A stretch of DNA of 64,000 nucleotides from Photobacterium aquae (GCF_001029445.1 NZ_LDOT01000002.1:62001-126000), one strand, 5' to 3'. Counted from the first letter of the stretch, positions 38,433 to 48,670 are shown. Numbers and translations: made by a program. Notes: a model not told the origin generated them from the letters alone.

Positions 38433-39299
38433 ATGGCTCTACAAGCAACCAATACAAGTAGACAGAAACTCAAAGACAACATTTCCCTCGGCCTTATTTG
38501 GACGGCAGCATCTATCACCGTCGGTTTCTTGGTCTGGGTAGTCTGGTACATTCTGAGCAACGGTCTCTCACACGTTAACTGGGAGTTCATTTCTAGCAAT
38601 TACACCACCATCGGCCAAGAATCAGGTATTTGGCCAATGATTGTTTCAACCCTGTATATGGTAGCCGCCTCAATCGGTGTTGCTGCCCCGCTCGGCATCA
38701 TGACGGCTATCTACCTGACCGAATATGCAAAAGTTGGTAGCCGTTTGGTAAAAGTGATTCGTTTCTGTACCGAATCGCTGGCCGGTATTCCGTCGATTAT
38801 CTACGGTCTATTCGGTATGACGTTCTTTGTTGTTGTCATGGGCTTTGGTTACTCAATTTTGTCAGGTGCCCTGACCCTGAGTATCCTGATCCTGCCGGTT
38901 ATCATCCGTACAACCGAAGAAGCACTAATGGCAGTACCGCAAACTTACCGTGAAGGTTCATACGGTTTGGGTGCATCGAAAATTTACACCATTTGGAGAC
39001 TGATCCTACCAAGCGCCATGCCGGGTATTGTCACCTCCATCATCCTCAGCGTAGGTCGTGTTATCGGTGAATCAGCACCGGTATTTCTGACCGCAGGTAT
39101 GGTTGCCCGTATTCCAGAAAGCATGTTCGATTCTGGCCGTACGCTAACCGTCCACCTGTACAAGTTAACTCAGGAGCTTTACACCGTTCACGAATGGAAC
39201 CAAGCCTATGCAACGGCCACTGTTCTGATCGTTGTCGTGCTCGTGATTAACCTGATTACCAAACTGATTGCAAACCGTTTCAACACTGCGACTTACTAA
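38433..39299 (+). CDS. pstA: Phosphate ABC transporter permease PstA
   Basis: A 288-residue inner-membrane permease with six helices and the EAA loop YREGSYGLGASKIYTIWRL (about 171-189), homologous to that of PstC. The ATG follows GAGGT. It forms the heterodimeric translocation path with PstC. It is 16 bp before pstB. Confidence 0.95.
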   Translation: MALQATNTSRQKLKDNISLGLIWTAASITVGFLVWVVWYILSNGLSHVNWEFISSNYTTIGQESGIWPMIVSTLYMVAASIGVAAPLGIMTAIYLTEYAKVGSRLVKVIRFCTESLAGIPSIIYGLFGMTFFVVVMGFGYSILSGALTLSILILPVIIRTTEEALMAVPQTYREGSYGLGASKIYTIWRLILPSAMPGIVTSIILSVGRVIGESAPVFLTAGMVARIPESMFDSGRTLTVHLYKLTQELYTVHEWNQAYATATVLIVVVLVINLITKLIANRFNTATY

Positions 39300-39315
39300 T
39301 TGAGGAAGGCTTACC

Positions 39316-40065
39316 ATGAATAAATTCAACATTGAAAATCTGGATCTTTATTACGGCCAGAACCAAGCTCTAAAACAAATTAACCTACCAATCCCTAGCC
39401 GTCAGGTTACCGCGCTTATCGGTCCGTCAGGCTGTGGCAAATCAACCCTGCTACGCTGCCTGAACCGAATGAACGATTTGATCGAAGGGGTCAAAATAAA
39501 CGGCAAGCTAACAATGGATGGCGAAAACGTCTATGGCAATATCGACGTCGCCCAGCTTCGAATCAAAGTCGGGATGGTTTTCCAGAAACCGAACCCGTTC
39601 CCGATGAGCATCTACGAGAACATCGCGTATGGTCTGCGCGCTCAGGGCGTCAAGGACAAAAAGGTACTCGATGAGGTTGTTGAGAAATCTCTGCGCGGCG
39701 CAGCCCTTTGGGACGAGGTGAAAGATCGCCTGAAATCACACGCCTTTGGGCTTTCTGGCGGTCAGCAGCAACGTCTGTGTATCGCCCGTACAATCGCCAT
39801 GCAACCCGATGTTATCTTGATGGACGAACCAACATCGGCGCTTGACCCGATTGCGACAAAGAAAATTGAAGATCTGATGGAAAGCCTGAAAAAAGACTTC
39901 ACCATCGTGATCGTCACCCACTCCATGCAGCAGGCGCGTCGTATCTCGGATCGCACCGCGTTCTTCCTGATGGGCGAGCTTGTCGAACACGACGATACTA
40001 ATACGCTGTTCAACTCACCGCGTGATGATCGCACCCGTGGCTATGTGAACGGTGACTTTGGCTAA
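39316..40065 (+). CDS. pstB: Phosphate ABC transporter ATPase PstB
   Basis: A 249-residue cytoplasmic ATPase. Walker [10 protein letters not shown] (about 36-44), Q-loop [15 protein letters not shown], signature LSGGQQQR (about 151-158), Walker [13 protein letters not shown] (about 171-182) and the switch His in [10 protein letters not shown] are all present. The ribosome site GAGGAAGG is strong. It is the last gene of the operon; phoU, usually next, is absent, and a terminator lies 76 bp downstream. Confidence 0.96.
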   Translation: MNKFNIENLDLYYGQNQALKQINLPIPSRQVTALIGPSGCGKSTLLRCLNRMNDLIEGVKINGKLTMDGENVYGNIDVAQLRIKVGMVFQKPNPFPMSIYENIAYGLRAQGVKDKKVLDEVVEKSLRGAALWDEVKDRLKSHAFGLSGGQQQRLCIARTIAMQPDVILMDEPTSALDPIATKKIEDLMESLKKDFTIVIVTHSMQQARRISDRTAFFLMGELVEHDDTNTLFNSPRDDRTRGYVNGDFG

Positions 40066-40140
40066 CAGTATCACGACGAAGAGCATCCTCAATAACTCAC
40101 TCGCAGCTTTATACGGATAATAACAGCGATGGTAAACCTT

Positions 40141-40167
40141 GCCCCCACGTGTTGGGGGCTTTTTTTA
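40141..40167 (+). terminator. Terminator of the pst operon
   Basis: Arms GCCCCCA (40141-40147) and TGGGGGC (40153-40159) are followed by eight T. Confidence 0.92.
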
Positions 40168-40292
40168 TTACGGTATTTTCATACCTCTTTTATGCGCTTT
40201 TATTTTTGGGTGTGTTATCAACAAAAAACACCAACAATTGATCTATCATTCACTAAAATTAATGATTATTTTGCCAGTTATAGAGGTATACA

Positions 40293-41984
40293 ATGCGCTG
40301 GTCTTTACTCTTCCTGCTCCTCTTCTCCCTCACCTGTTTCGCTGAAAACTCTCCAACAGAAACACCCAGCCCAACAGAAACCACCAGCACTGAAGCACCG
40401 AAGCCTCTCTCTGAAACAGAGCGTATCATCGGCAACATCGACCAGCTCGATGCCGACCTTGGCGAACTCCTCAGCCAATCCCAGGGCAAAACTGGCACGG
40501 AAAAAAATGTCATCGACATGCAGATGCTCAAAAAAAATGAGGAAATCAGAGCAGAACTGCAAAAACTCATTGGGTTGGAAAATGATGAAAACCGGCCTCT
40601 AATCATCGAGCTGGTCAATGAACAAGTCGGCTACCTCAATGAAGCCGCCGACTTTCTCTCAAAGCAGATCACGACCAAACAGGCACAGATCGACAGCGCA
40701 GAGCCCGAACAAAGGCTGTTGATGGAAAAATCCCTGCAAGAAACCACCAACTTCTACCATCGCATGCTCAAAGAGCAATGGATCAACTTTCAGTGGCTTA
40801 ACCGTCTTGACGTTCCCAAGCCCAAAGAACAAGCTCAATTGGTTGAAACCGTCCGTCAACGATTGGATTTCATGTCGGCAATGCTCAGTTTTGACAGCCA
40901 ACAAGAGAGTACGCTGTCAAGCCAGCTGAAAACCGCAGCGGAAGGCGAAAAAGCCACCTTGCAGCTTCAGCAAATTCTTACCCAACGCAAAGTGACCGGG
41001 GATATAGAGTCCGTTCAATTTCTTGCTGATCTTGGCAAGGACATGGGGCTAGAGACCACCGAGTACACCAAGCAGCTATTTGAAACCACAGGTAATCTAA
41101 CCAACGAACTACTTGATGTAAAAGTGATCTTTTCAATCCTGACGGGATGGGTGGGTACAGTAAAAATCTGGCTGGCTGAAAATACGCCGCAGATGCTGTT
41201 CAAGCTGTTTATATTCCTGCTGATCGTCTTTATTTTCAAAATCCTCAAAAATATCACCCGCCGTATTGTCACTCGAGCTGTGAGCTCGCCCACCCTGCGC
41301 ATGTCGCAGCTAATGAAGGACTTCTTCATCTCGATTACAGGCAATATCGTTTTGTGTGTCGGGTTGCTTTTCGCATTGGCCCAAATCGGGTTGGATTTAA
41401 CCCCCATCCTTACCGGTTTTGGTGTCGCGGGTGTAATTATCGGCTTCGCCTTGCAAGATACCCTGTCTAACTTCGCCTCCGGTATGATGCTGCTTATCTA
41501 CCGCCCATTCGATGTGGACGACTTTGTCGAGGCAGGCGGCACATCAGGGAAAGTAAGCCATATGAGCCTGGTCAGTACCACTATCAAAACATTCGACAAC
41601 CAAATCCTCATCGTGCCAAACAGCAAAATCTGGGGCGACACCATCAAGAATATTACCCATGAGCGTGTTCGCCGAGTCGATATGATCTTCGGTATTGGCT
41701 ATAGCGATGATGTCGAGAAAACCGAAAAAGTACTGAACGAGATCGTCACCGAACACCCTATGGTACTGCGCTCTCCCGAGCCAATGATCAAACTGCATAC
41801 CCTCAATACCTCATCGGTCGACTTTATCGTCCGCCCTTGGGTAAAAACGGAAGACTACTGGGACGTATACTGGGATGTTACCCGCGAGGTAAAAATGCGC
41901 TTCGACCGAGAAGGGATCTCTATCCCATTCCCGCAGCAAGATGTGCATCTGCATATGATTAATACCGACATAGACAAAAAATGA
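40293..41984 (+). CDS. MscS-type mechanosensitive channel with large periplasmic N-terminal domain
   Basis: A 563-residue inner-membrane protein. The signal peptide is about 1-17 (ends CFA). A Thr/Pro/Glu-rich segment and helical periplasmic domain (about 20-280) precede membrane helices from about 300. The pore helix carries GVAGVIIGFALQDTLSNFASG (about 369-389). The MscS beta domain (SGKVSHMSLVSTTIKTFDNQ) and the C-terminal alpha/beta domain follow. It would open under membrane tension to protect against osmotic downshock. It is intermediate in length between MscS (286) and MscK (about 1120). It is monocistronic; no terminator was seen after it. Confidence 0.9.
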   Translation: MRWSLLFLLLFSLTCFAENSPTETPSPTETTSTEAPKPLSETERIIGNIDQLDADLGELLSQSQGKTGTEKNVIDMQMLKKNEEIRAELQKLIGLENDENRPLIIELVNEQVGYLNEAADFLSKQITTKQAQIDSAEPEQRLLMEKSLQETTNFYHRMLKEQWINFQWLNRLDVPKPKEQAQLVETVRQRLDFMSAMLSFDSQQESTLSSQLKTAAEGEKATLQLQQILTQRKVTGDIESVQFLADLGKDMGLETTEYTKQLFETTGNLTNELLDVKVIFSILTGWVGTVKIWLAENTPQMLFKLFIFLLIVFIFKILKNITRRIVTRAVSSPTLRMSQLMKDFFISITGNIVLCVGLLFALAQIGLDLTPILTGFGVAGVIIGFALQDTLSNFASGMMLLIYRPFDVDDFVEAGGTSGKVSHMSLVSTTIKTFDNQILIVPNSKIWGDTIKNITHERVRRVDMIFGIGYSDDVEKTEKVLNEIVTEHPMVLRSPEPMIKLHTLNTSSVDFIVRPWVKTEDYWDVYWDVTREVKMRFDREGISIPFPQQDVHLHMINTDIDKK

Positions 41985-42123
41985 CAACCAGCTAACAATA
42001 TTTTGGTCAGTAAGGTGTAGCATACTATGCTGAATTAAAACGCTTTTCATCGCAGTGCTACCTGTCGTCTTGTGCGCAGAATATCAGCCAGAAAAAAAAC
42101 TGATATCCAAGAAAGTACAAAGC

Positions 42124-42132
42124 TGGTATAAC
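42124..42132 (+). promoter_or_regulatory. Extended -10 promoter candidate for the META lipoprotein gene
   Basis: TGGTATAAC matches an extended -10 (TGnTATAAT). It lies about 114 bp upstream of the start, in a 261-bp gap that also holds an inverted repeat ATATCAG...CTGATAT (42081-42106). Confidence 0.35.
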
Positions 42133-42245
42133 TAGCTGAAAGGCATTAAAAACAATGTACAATTAAAATGTGCTTTGCCCAGTTCACATTCAGCATTGCT
42201 GTGGTTTACTGGTCTACAAAGCTATTATTCGGGGAATCATACACC

Positions 42246-42689
42246 ATGAAAAAACGTTTTCTTGCTGCCGCTCTTGCGCTTCCAGTAATGCTTGCGGCTT
42301 GTTCTACTAACAGTGAGACGACTTCTGTGACTTCAGCATCTGATCTAGCGAGCCACAACTGGGTTCTAACCAAAGTTGATAACAAAGCTCTTGACCTACC
42401 AGAACCATTCACTGCACCAAACCTAGAGCTTTCAAACGATCTTGGTGCCAATGGCCATGCGGGTTGTAACCGCTACTTCGGTCAGGCTGAATTTAAAGAC
42501 GGTCAGCTACGTATTGAAAAAATGGGTATGACGATGATGGCTTGCCCTGAGCCAGCAATGAACATGGAGCAGGTAATGAGCTCTACTCTGCAAACTTGGA
42601 GCAAAGCTAGCATCAACGGTAACGAGCTAACGCTTACCGGTGCTGACCACACGCTAACATTCAACCGTGCTCCGGCTACGGCACAATAA
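42246..42689 (+). CDS. META-domain lipoprotein (HslJ-like)
   Basis: A 147-residue outer-membrane lipoprotein. The signal is 1-18 with lipobox LAAC (Cys19). The META domain (about 35-140) contains SHNWVLTKVDN, the conserved GCNRYFGQ segment and the MTMMACPEP motif. HslJ in E. coli is a heat-inducible META protein linked to novobiocin resistance; a specific role here is unknown. ATG 42246 is preferred because it begins the lipoprotein signal; the upstream in-frame ATG would add 26 residues with no signal. It shares a terminator with metE. Confidence 0.87.
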   Translation: MKKRFLAAALALPVMLAACSTNSETTSVTSASDLASHNWVLTKVDNKALDLPEPFTAPNLELSNDLGANGHAGCNRYFGQAEFKDGQLRIEKMGMTMMACPEPAMNMEQVMSSTLQTWSKASINGNELTLTGADHTLTFNRAPATAQ

Positions 42690-42716
42690 CGATTACCCAT
42701 TATCGTTACGAAATTC

Positions 42717-42743
42717 AAAACGCCTGCGCATGCAGGCGTTTTT
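42717..42743. terminator. Terminator shared by the META gene and metE
   Basis: Arms AAAACGCCTGC (42717-42727) and GCAGGCGTTTT (from 42732) with a GCAT loop and T-runs on both sides. Confidence 0.9.
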
Positions 42744-42762
42744 GTTTTTGCTGCCAGCAAAG

Positions 42763-45054
42763 TTAGCTAACTTTTGCCTGCCACTGTTCACGCAACTGTT
42801 TAGCCGCTTCCACCATATTGGCCAAAGCTGCTTCTGTTTCTTGCCAGTTCCGTGTTTTTAACCCACAGTCAGGGTTCACCCATAACCGCTCGGCAGGAAC
42901 TAGATTCTTAGCTTTTTCCACCAGCTGAATAATCTGCTCCACATCCGGAATATTTGGCGAGTGGATATCGTAAACACCAGGGCCAACCTCATTCGGGTAA
43001 TCAAATGCCTCGAATGCTTTAAGCAGTTCCATATCCGACCGTGACGTCTCAATGGTGATCACATCAGCATCCAAAGCGGCAACTGACTTGATAATGTCAT
43101 TGAACTCGCTATAACACATATGGGTATGGATTTGTGTTTCTGGCTCGGCACTGGCCGCTGAGATCTTGAAGGCTCTCACAGCCCAATCCAGATACGACTG
43201 CCACTGGCTGGCCTTGAGCGGCAACCCTTCACGAATTGCTGGCTCATCAATCTGAATGATGTTGATTCCGTTATTTTGCAAATCCGCTACTTCGTCGCGC
43301 AATGCCAATGCTATCTGATTGGCTATCTCTTCACGGGTTAAATCCTCACGAGGGAAAGTCCAGCCCAAAATCGTTACGGGACCGGTCAACATCCCTTTCA
43401 CATGCTTGTCAGTCAGCGATTGGGCATACTTGGCCCATTCCACCGTCATCGGCGCTGAACGGTAAATATCTGACACAATCACCGCCGGCTTCACACAGCG
43501 TGACCCATAACTTTGTACCCAGCCAAAACGAGTGACGGCAAATCCTTCGAGCAATTCAGCAAAATACTCCACCATATCATTGCGCTCAGGCTCACCATGA
43601 ACCAGCACATCCAGTCCGAGCTTATTTTGACGCTCAATGGCATCGGCAATATGCTCTTGCATGGCGGTCACATAATCATTCTCGGCCAATCGGCCAGCTT
43701 TAAAATCACGGCGCTGGGTACGGATCTCGCCCGTCTGTGGAAATGAGCCAATCGTGGTCGTCGGTAATAAAGGCAGCCCCAATGCACTGCGCTGCAATCT
43801 CGCACGTTCCTGATAAGGCAGCTTACGTTCAGCCAGACTATCCGTTATCGCAGCAAGGCGCTGGCGTACCTGAGGATTATTAACCCGTTCACTGGTCGCT
43901 CGGGCTTTAATCGGCGCACTGTATTGTTCAATCTCGCTAAGCGCAGCCTCATTACCGTCGAGCGCCTTGGCAAGCAAAGTCACCTCACGGCATTTTTGCT
44001 TGGCAAACGCCAGCCATTGGCGCACTTCCGGATCAAGCTCTGTTTCCAGATCAAGATCGATAGGGCTATGCAGCAATGAACATGAGCTGGCAACCCAAAG
44101 TCTTTCTCCCAGATCAGCCTTCACTGACGATAGACGCTTAAGCCATGCACTCAGATCCGCCCGCCAAACATTTCGACCGTTAATCACACCAGCAGAGAGT
44201 ACCCAAGACGAAGGCAACGCCGCCAGCACCGGCTCCAACTGTTCAGGAGCCGTGGCCAAATCAATGTGCAGACCATCGACCTTCAATCCGGTTATCCGGT
44301 CAAGATTATGGGTAATGGTGTCAAAGTAGGTGGTCAGCAACAGCTTTGGTTTTCCATGCAAAACCTGGTAGGCAAGCTTGTACGCATCCAACCATTGTAC
44401 GGGCAACTCCAGAGCAAGCGCCGGCTCGTCTATTTGCACCCACTCTACACCCAGCTTGGCCAGCTTGGTCAGTATTTGCTGATAGGCCGTAAGCAGACGA
44501 GGCAACAGAGAAAGGCGGTCAAAACCGGCTTCTTTTTCCTTGCCCAACCACAAGTAGGAAACTGGCCCTAACAACACCGGCTTCACCTCGTGGCCTGCTT
44601 TTTTCGCTTCCGCTACTTCCTCGAACAATTGGGGCCAGCTGACATTAAACGCATCATCGGCACTGAACTCAGGCACGATATAATGATAATTGGTATTGAA
44701 CCATTTGGTCATATCCGATGCGGCACAGGCACAGCCTGAAGGAGCTTTGCCGCGTGCAACACGAAACAAGGTATCTAGGTCAGGAAAACCGCTGCGATGA
44801 CGTGCTGGTAGATGCCCAAGTAACATGCTTGTTCCCAATACATGATCGTACCAGGCGAAATCACCGACAGATACGCAATCCAATCCCGCACCGACCTGAT
44901 CCCCCCAATGACGATGGCGCAACAGACGACCAACTTGCTTCAACTCTTCCTGCGACGACTCACCTCGCCAATATTTTTCCTGCGCAAATTTCAGTTCGCG
45001 CTGGCTGCCGACCCGCGGATAACCCAAAATGTGCGTTTGTGTTTTATTCGTCAT
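42763..45054 (-). CDS. metE: Cobalamin-independent methionine synthase MetE
   Basis: A 763-residue cytoplasmic enzyme that transfers the methyl group of 5-methyltetrahydropteroyltri-glutamate to homocysteine. The N-terminal (about 1-350) and catalytic C-terminal (about 425-755) barrels are both present. Zinc ligands are visible as the His and Cys of HTHMCYSEF and the Cys of [11 protein letters not shown]. The substrate motif [14 protein letters not shown] is conserved. ATG 45054 was chosen because GGAAG lies before it and the family motif [10 protein letters not shown] starts near residue 7. It is divergent from metR, with MetJ- and MetR-type sites between them. Confidence 0.96.
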   Translation of the reverse strand: MTNKTQTHILGYPRVGSQRELKFAQEKYWRGESSQEELKQVGRLLRHRHWGDQVGAGLDCVSVGDFAWYDHVLGTSMLLGHLPARHRSGFPDLDTLFRVARGKAPSGCACAASDMTKWFNTNYHYIVPEFSADDAFNVSWPQLFEEVAEAKKAGHEVKPVLLGPVSYLWLGKEKEAGFDRLSLLPRLLTAYQQILTKLAKLGVEWVQIDEPALALELPVQWLDAYKLAYQVLHGKPKLLLTTYFDTITHNLDRITGLKVDGLHIDLATAPEQLEPVLAALPSSWVLSAGVINGRNVWRADLSAWLKRLSSVKADLGERLWVASSCSLLHSPIDLDLETELDPEVRQWLAFAKQKCREVTLLAKALDGNEAALSEIEQYSAPIKARATSERVNNPQVRQRLAAITDSLAERKLPYQERARLQRSALGLPLLPTTTIGSFPQTGEIRTQRRDFKAGRLAENDYVTAMQEHIADAIERQNKLGLDVLVHGEPERNDMVEYFAELLEGFAVTRFGWVQSYGSRCVKPAVIVSDIYRSAPMTVEWAKYAQSLTDKHVKGMLTGPVTILGWTFPREDLTREEIANQIALALRDEVADLQNNGINIIQIDEPAIREGLPLKASQWQSYLDWAVRAFKISAASAEPETQIHTHMCYSEFNDIIKSVAALDADVITIETSRSDMELLKAFEAFDYPNEVGPGVYDIHSPNIPDVEQIIQLVEKAKNLVPAERLWVNPDCGLKTRNWQETEAALANMVEAAKQLREQWQAKVS

Positions 45055-45140
45055 TGTTCTTCCATCCATGCCTATTCAAGATGTTTTTACAATGAAGTAA
45101 GGCACCGAAATGAACAATTTCTAATGTTTAATGTTTAACT

Positions 45141-45153
45141 TGAGCAAATCTCA
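45141..45153. promoter_or_regulatory. Candidate MetR site
   Basis: TGAGCAAATCTCA is a dyad with 5-bp spacing like the MetR consensus TGAA-N5-TTCA, with one change per half. It lies 87-99 bp upstream of the metE start, a usual activator position. Confidence 0.45.
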
Positions 45154-45178
45154 TGTTAAATCACTTGATTTTTCATAT

Positions 45179-45202
45179 AGACGTCTAGATGTTTACACTT
45201 CT
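45179..45202. promoter_or_regulatory. Tandem MetJ operator (three met boxes)
   Basis: A perfect met box AGACGTCT (45179-45186) is followed directly by AGATGTTT and ACACTTCT, each 6/8 to consensus. MetJ with S-adenosylmethionine binds such tandem 8-bp boxes cooperatively. The position suits repression of metR, metE or both. Confidence 0.8.
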
Positions 45203-45267
45203 GCGAAATATACGTAAAGTGTGTGAACCTCCAACTTGGTACAGACATCAGCATAAGGATTAATGCT

Positions 45268-46179
45268 TTGATTGAAATTAAACATCTGCGCACCCTAACC
45301 GTCCTGCGTGATACCGGTTCGTTGACTGCAACGGCCAACACCCTCTGTTTAACTCAATCAGCACTATCGCACCAATTAAAAGATCTCGAGCTACGGCTTG
45401 GCAACCAACTGTTTCTCCGGAAAACCCGTCCGGTAAAATTCACTGCTGAAGGGGAAGTACTGCTCAAGCTGGCCGATGATGTGATTCCGCGTATTGCCCG
45501 TGCCGAGCATGAGTTGGCAAGCCTCAAAGAAGATACCAACGGCCGCCTGCATATGGCTATCGAATGCCATTCCTGCTTCCAGTGGCTGATGCCTGCCCTC
45601 AAGGAATACCAAGTACACTGGCCAAATGTCACCCTCGATTTCTCTTCCGGATTCGGATTCGAGCCACTGCCCGCTCTCGGGGCCGGCGAGCTTGACTTGG
45701 TGATTACATCCGATATTCAACCCCGCAACGAAATCCACTTCGAGCCATTGTTTGATTTTGAAATGCGTCTTATTGTTTCGCCGCAATCACCGTTGGCGCA
45801 GAAAGAAACCATCGAACCTGAAGACTTGGCACAACAAACATTGATGAGCTACCCGGTCCAAAAAAACCGACTTGATGTTATCAAGCATTTCTTACAGCCA
45901 GCGGGCATCGAACCGGCAAATTGGAAACAAGCCGACAATACCCTAATGCTCATTCAGATGGTCTCGGCGGGACTAGGCGTATCTGCACTACCTAACTGGG
46001 CGATTTATGATTTTGCGCGGCAAGGCTTAGTGGTCAGCAAGCCGCTCGGAAAAGGATTATGGCGAAGATTGTTTGCTGCTATTCGAGCACAAGAGAAAGA
46101 TCGCCACTACCTGTCGGCTTTTTTTGCTACTGCCAAGCAGCAATGCCAGACCCATTTGGAAGGGATAAGAGCCACCTGA
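45268..46179 (+). CDS. metR: Methionine-pathway LysR regulator MetR
   Basis: A 303-residue LTTR that activates metE with homocysteine as co-effector. The winged HTH has TATANTLCLTQSALSHQLKDLE. The effector domain has the MetR-typical IECHSCFQWLMPAL and ELDLVITSDIQPR motifs. A UUG start at 45268 is preferred: AAGGA lies 8 nt upstream and the protein then begins MIEIKHLRTL, like E. coli MIEVKHLKTL. An upstream in-frame ATG at 45223 would add 15 residues absent from the family. It is divergent from its target metE. Confidence 0.94.
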   Translation: MIEIKHLRTLTVLRDTGSLTATANTLCLTQSALSHQLKDLELRLGNQLFLRKTRPVKFTAEGEVLLKLADDVIPRIARAEHELASLKEDTNGRLHMAIECHSCFQWLMPALKEYQVHWPNVTLDFSSGFGFEPLPALGAGELDLVITSDIQPRNEIHFEPLFDFEMRLIVSPQSPLAQKETIEPEDLAQQTLMSYPVQKNRLDVIKHFLQPAGIEPANWKQADNTLMLIQMVSAGLGVSALPNWAIYDFARQGLVVSKPLGKGLWRRLFAAIRAQEKDRHYLSAFFATAKQQCQTHLEGIRAT

Positions 46180-46227
46180 TACCTAATACCCCGTACTTAA
46201 TATCAGATGGCCTAAAATACAACGGGG

Positions 46228-46416
46228 TTACTTGAACTGGTTGTTGATCGGATCGTAGTGGTAACCCAGTGATTCCATTTTTGCATTTAATTCATCGAAA
46301 TCTAACTCATAGCGGCTTACCAGCTCTTCGACTGTTGAGCACTCCAAGCGCAGTCGCTCATTGACGATACCCAGCACGATATTGCCGTCCATGCGAAGTA
46401 AATTATCAATCTCCAT
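46228..46416 (-). CDS. DUF4250 family small protein
   Basis: A 62-residue soluble protein found in Vibrionaceae and relatives, function unknown. The helical pattern VNERLRLECSTVEELVSRYELD is typical of DUF4250. ATG 46416 follows AAGGGGGTAGG; an upstream in-frame start (46452) lacks such a site. It is monocistronic, convergent with metR. Confidence 0.8.
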   Translation of the reverse strand: MEIDNLLRMDGNIVLGIVNERLRLECSTVEELVSRYELDFDELNAKMESLGYHYDPINNQFK

Positions 46417-46585
46417 ACCTACCCCCTTGATGACCTTGCAGTGTATATCCAAGCGATGCCGTTAGCGTGCGTACATATTGACGCTGCTTGGATTAAGCCT
46501 TGGATTAAGCATAGTCACTCGGCCCCAGAAAGAAAAAGAGCGAACTCACACTCTGGCATCCTGCATTCGCAATGGCTCAAACAAT

Positions 46586-46615
46586 AAAGGCCAGCTCTTT
46601 TACAGGCTGGCCTTT
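46586..46615 (-). terminator. Terminator of the membrane-protein gene at 46640
   Basis: Arms AAAGGCCAGC (46586-46595) and GCTGGCCTTT (46606-46615) with a 10-nt loop, and A/T tracts on both sides. Confidence 0.85.
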
Positions 46616-46639
46616 GTTTGTTAACGGTTATCGCTTACA

Positions 46640-47308
46640 TCAGAACAGTACTGTTTGCAGCTGCGCCGATCCAATCAGCAACACTGCCGCCGCCAGCAAC
46701 TGCCAACGATTCACCGCTTTACCTGTTAGCAAGTGCATTGCCCATACCAAAACGCCAACCACCAGCAGCATTAGCGCAGCCACAACATGCTTGGTCGCGA
46801 CGGTCAATGATTCTGGATCCATTCCCGATGCCAACCACAGCACACACAATGCACTTAGCATGGCCCCAGCAAAACCAGCAAACGGCAATAGACGGTGAAA
46901 AGCCTGTAAGCGAGTTCTTGCCTGCGTAAGCAATAAGTGGGCGATCAGTGCGCCAAACATCACCACTGCTACCAAACTCATACCAATTTTAGGCAAAGTC
47001 TCACCCTGTAGACTGGCAACTAAAGCCACCACAGCCAAACCAATGGCCAAGTAAAACACACGCAGTGGCCCGGCATCACGGGTTTTACCCGTTTTAACCT
47101 TCAGGGTGAAATAACCCAAGGCCGCCAATGGCAGCAATGCCGCAGGGGTGATCATGAGCGAAATCGCCCATCCCACTAATAACACAGGCAATGTTTTATG
47201 CACCCGGCCGCGCTGTCCAGGGCAAATCTCACCTTTCGTGAGCACCAAAGACAACACCAGCTGAGCACCCAATAAGGCAGGGATCAGAAAAGTGGTTACA
47301 ACATCCAT
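46640..47308 (-). CDS. Polytopic inner-membrane protein of unknown function
   Basis: 222 residues with about seven hydrophobic helices and few polar loops (ICPGQRGRVH, KVKTGKTRD and QARTRLQAFH). No catalytic or transport motif was recognised. The start ATG 47308 has only a weak ribosome site. It is divergent from the diguanylate cyclase gene. The basic loops predict an N-out/C-in or similar topology by the positive-inside rule, which is not decisive. Confidence 0.7.
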   Translation of the reverse strand: MDVVTTFLIPALLGAQLVLSLVLTKGEICPGQRGRVHKTLPVLLVGWAISLMITPAALLPLAALGYFTLKVKTGKTRDAGPLRVFYLAIGLAVVALVASLQGETLPKIGMSLVAVVMFGALIAHLLLTQARTRLQAFHRLLPFAGFAGAMLSALCVLWLASGMDPESLTVATKHVVAALMLLVVGVLVWAMHLLTGKAVNRWQLLAAAVLLIGSAQLQTVLF

Positions 47309-47500
47309 AACGAAAACGCCCGCAAAAATTAAACTGCCGCGATGATACCAACTCCCTAGAGATATACCAACTCTCGACCAAAGCTAAACTCAAAATTATC
47401 AATATCACGGTCACGACAATAACATTTTTTACTTTATCCCTATAATTCATGGATTTATAATTGAAACCTTCTCAAAACAACATACTTTTCAGGCATATCC

Positions 47501-48670
47501 ATGCATGAGTCTCCCGCCCATAGCCTTCGTAAGTTCGCCTTGTATATCCCTGATCTATTCAGTGCCCGCCACCACTCTACAAATTTCAGGAATACGCGAA
47601 GCAGCTATCTGCGTAGTCGGTTGACCCTGCTCGCCTCGCTCTGGGGAGGGTTAGTGCTACTGTGGATACCTTTTGACCTTATGCACCTGCCGAGTAATGA
47701 GGGGCCGACCATTGCGATTTCACGGGTATTTCTCGCGCTTAGCCTATTCGTTATCGCGCATTGCAACTATCATCGGATCGGGTTAAAGAAAGTACTGCAC
47801 GCCCTACTACTGGTTATGCTCTGCATCAATGCGTTCTATTTTCATGCCGTATGGGTACTGGGATTTCCCACGGTATATAGCGGGTATATCTATGGCTATA
47901 CTCTGCTGCCTATCATTCATATTGCGATGTTGACTATTTTACCTCTCACCCTCAAAGAGAGCCTGTTCTTACTGATCATCACCGCCATACCTCAATGGAT
48001 TTCAGATACCCAGTCTCAACGCTGGCTAACCCCAGAAAATCTGGCTGACTATTGGCTTCAGTTACTGCTGGCTCTTATCGTGATTTGGTCTCAGCTGTCC
48101 AAGCTCTATATGCTAATGCGTCTCTACCGGCAAGCATCACTTGATCCACTAACTGGCGTTTTCAATCGCCGGGTATTACTGCAGCTGGCCTTAAAATCAC
48201 TCCATACGACTCAGCTCGAAGGTAAGCCTTTTTCAGTTCTGTTGTTTGATCTCGACAAATTCAAACGCATCAACGACAACTGGGGGCACACTGCGGGGGA
48301 TCATATCCTTCAGGCATTTGCTCAACATATCCAACAATACAGCCCCAAAGGGGGGCTTTTCGGACGTTATGGCGGCGAGGAATTTATCCTGTTCGTTCCG
48401 GGGTACTCGCCCAAAGAGGCGATTGATTTAGCAAACCAGTACCTAACGGGTATTCGTCAGCTTCAAATCCATATCGACAAATATTCACAGCCACTATCAA
48501 TTACCACCAGTATCGGCATCGCAACCTATTCACATTTTGAATCGATCAGCACCCTAATTGATCGTGCAGATAACGCCTTGTATGAATGCAAGAAAAATGG
48601 TCGAGATTGCTGTCTCTATCAATCGTCGTGCAATAACCACATCACAGAGCAAAAACCTATACCGGCATAA
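47501..48670 (+). CDS. Membrane-bound diguanylate cyclase (GGDEF)
   Basis: A 389-residue protein. The N-terminal membrane domain has about six helices (about 40-205). A linker is followed by a GGDEF domain (about 215-375) with DPLTGVFNRR, FDLDKFKRIND and the active-site motif GRYGGEEFILF. It should make c-di-GMP from two GTP. The inhibitory RxxD I-site expected five residues before GGEEF is missing, so product inhibition is probably weak. The sensory signal is unknown. Any link to the beta-glucan locus 25 kb away would be indirect, since that synthase lacks PilZ. Confidence 0.92.
   Translation: MHESPAHSLRKFALYIPDLFSARHHSTNFRNTRSSYLRSRLTLLASLWGGLVLLWIPFDLMHLPSNEGPTIAISRVFLALSLFVIAHCNYHRIGLKKVLHALLLVMLCINAFYFHAVWVLGFPTVYSGYIYGYTLLPIIHIAMLTILPLTLKESLFLLIITAIPQWISDTQSQRWLTPENLADYWLQLLLALIVIWSQLSKLYMLMRLYRQASLDPLTGVFNRRVLLQLALKSLHTTQLEGKPFSVLLFDLDKFKRINDNWGHTAGDHILQAFAQHIQQYSPKGGLFGRYGGEEFILFVPGYSPKEAIDLANQYLTGIRQLQIHIDKYSQPLSITTSIGIATYSHFESISTLIDRADNALYECKKNGRDCCLYQSSCNNHITEQKPIPA

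Noticed and set aside
45055..45267. Cobalamin riboswitch upstream of metE
   Set aside because: The space is too short and no B12-box is seen. MetJ and MetR sites explain the control.
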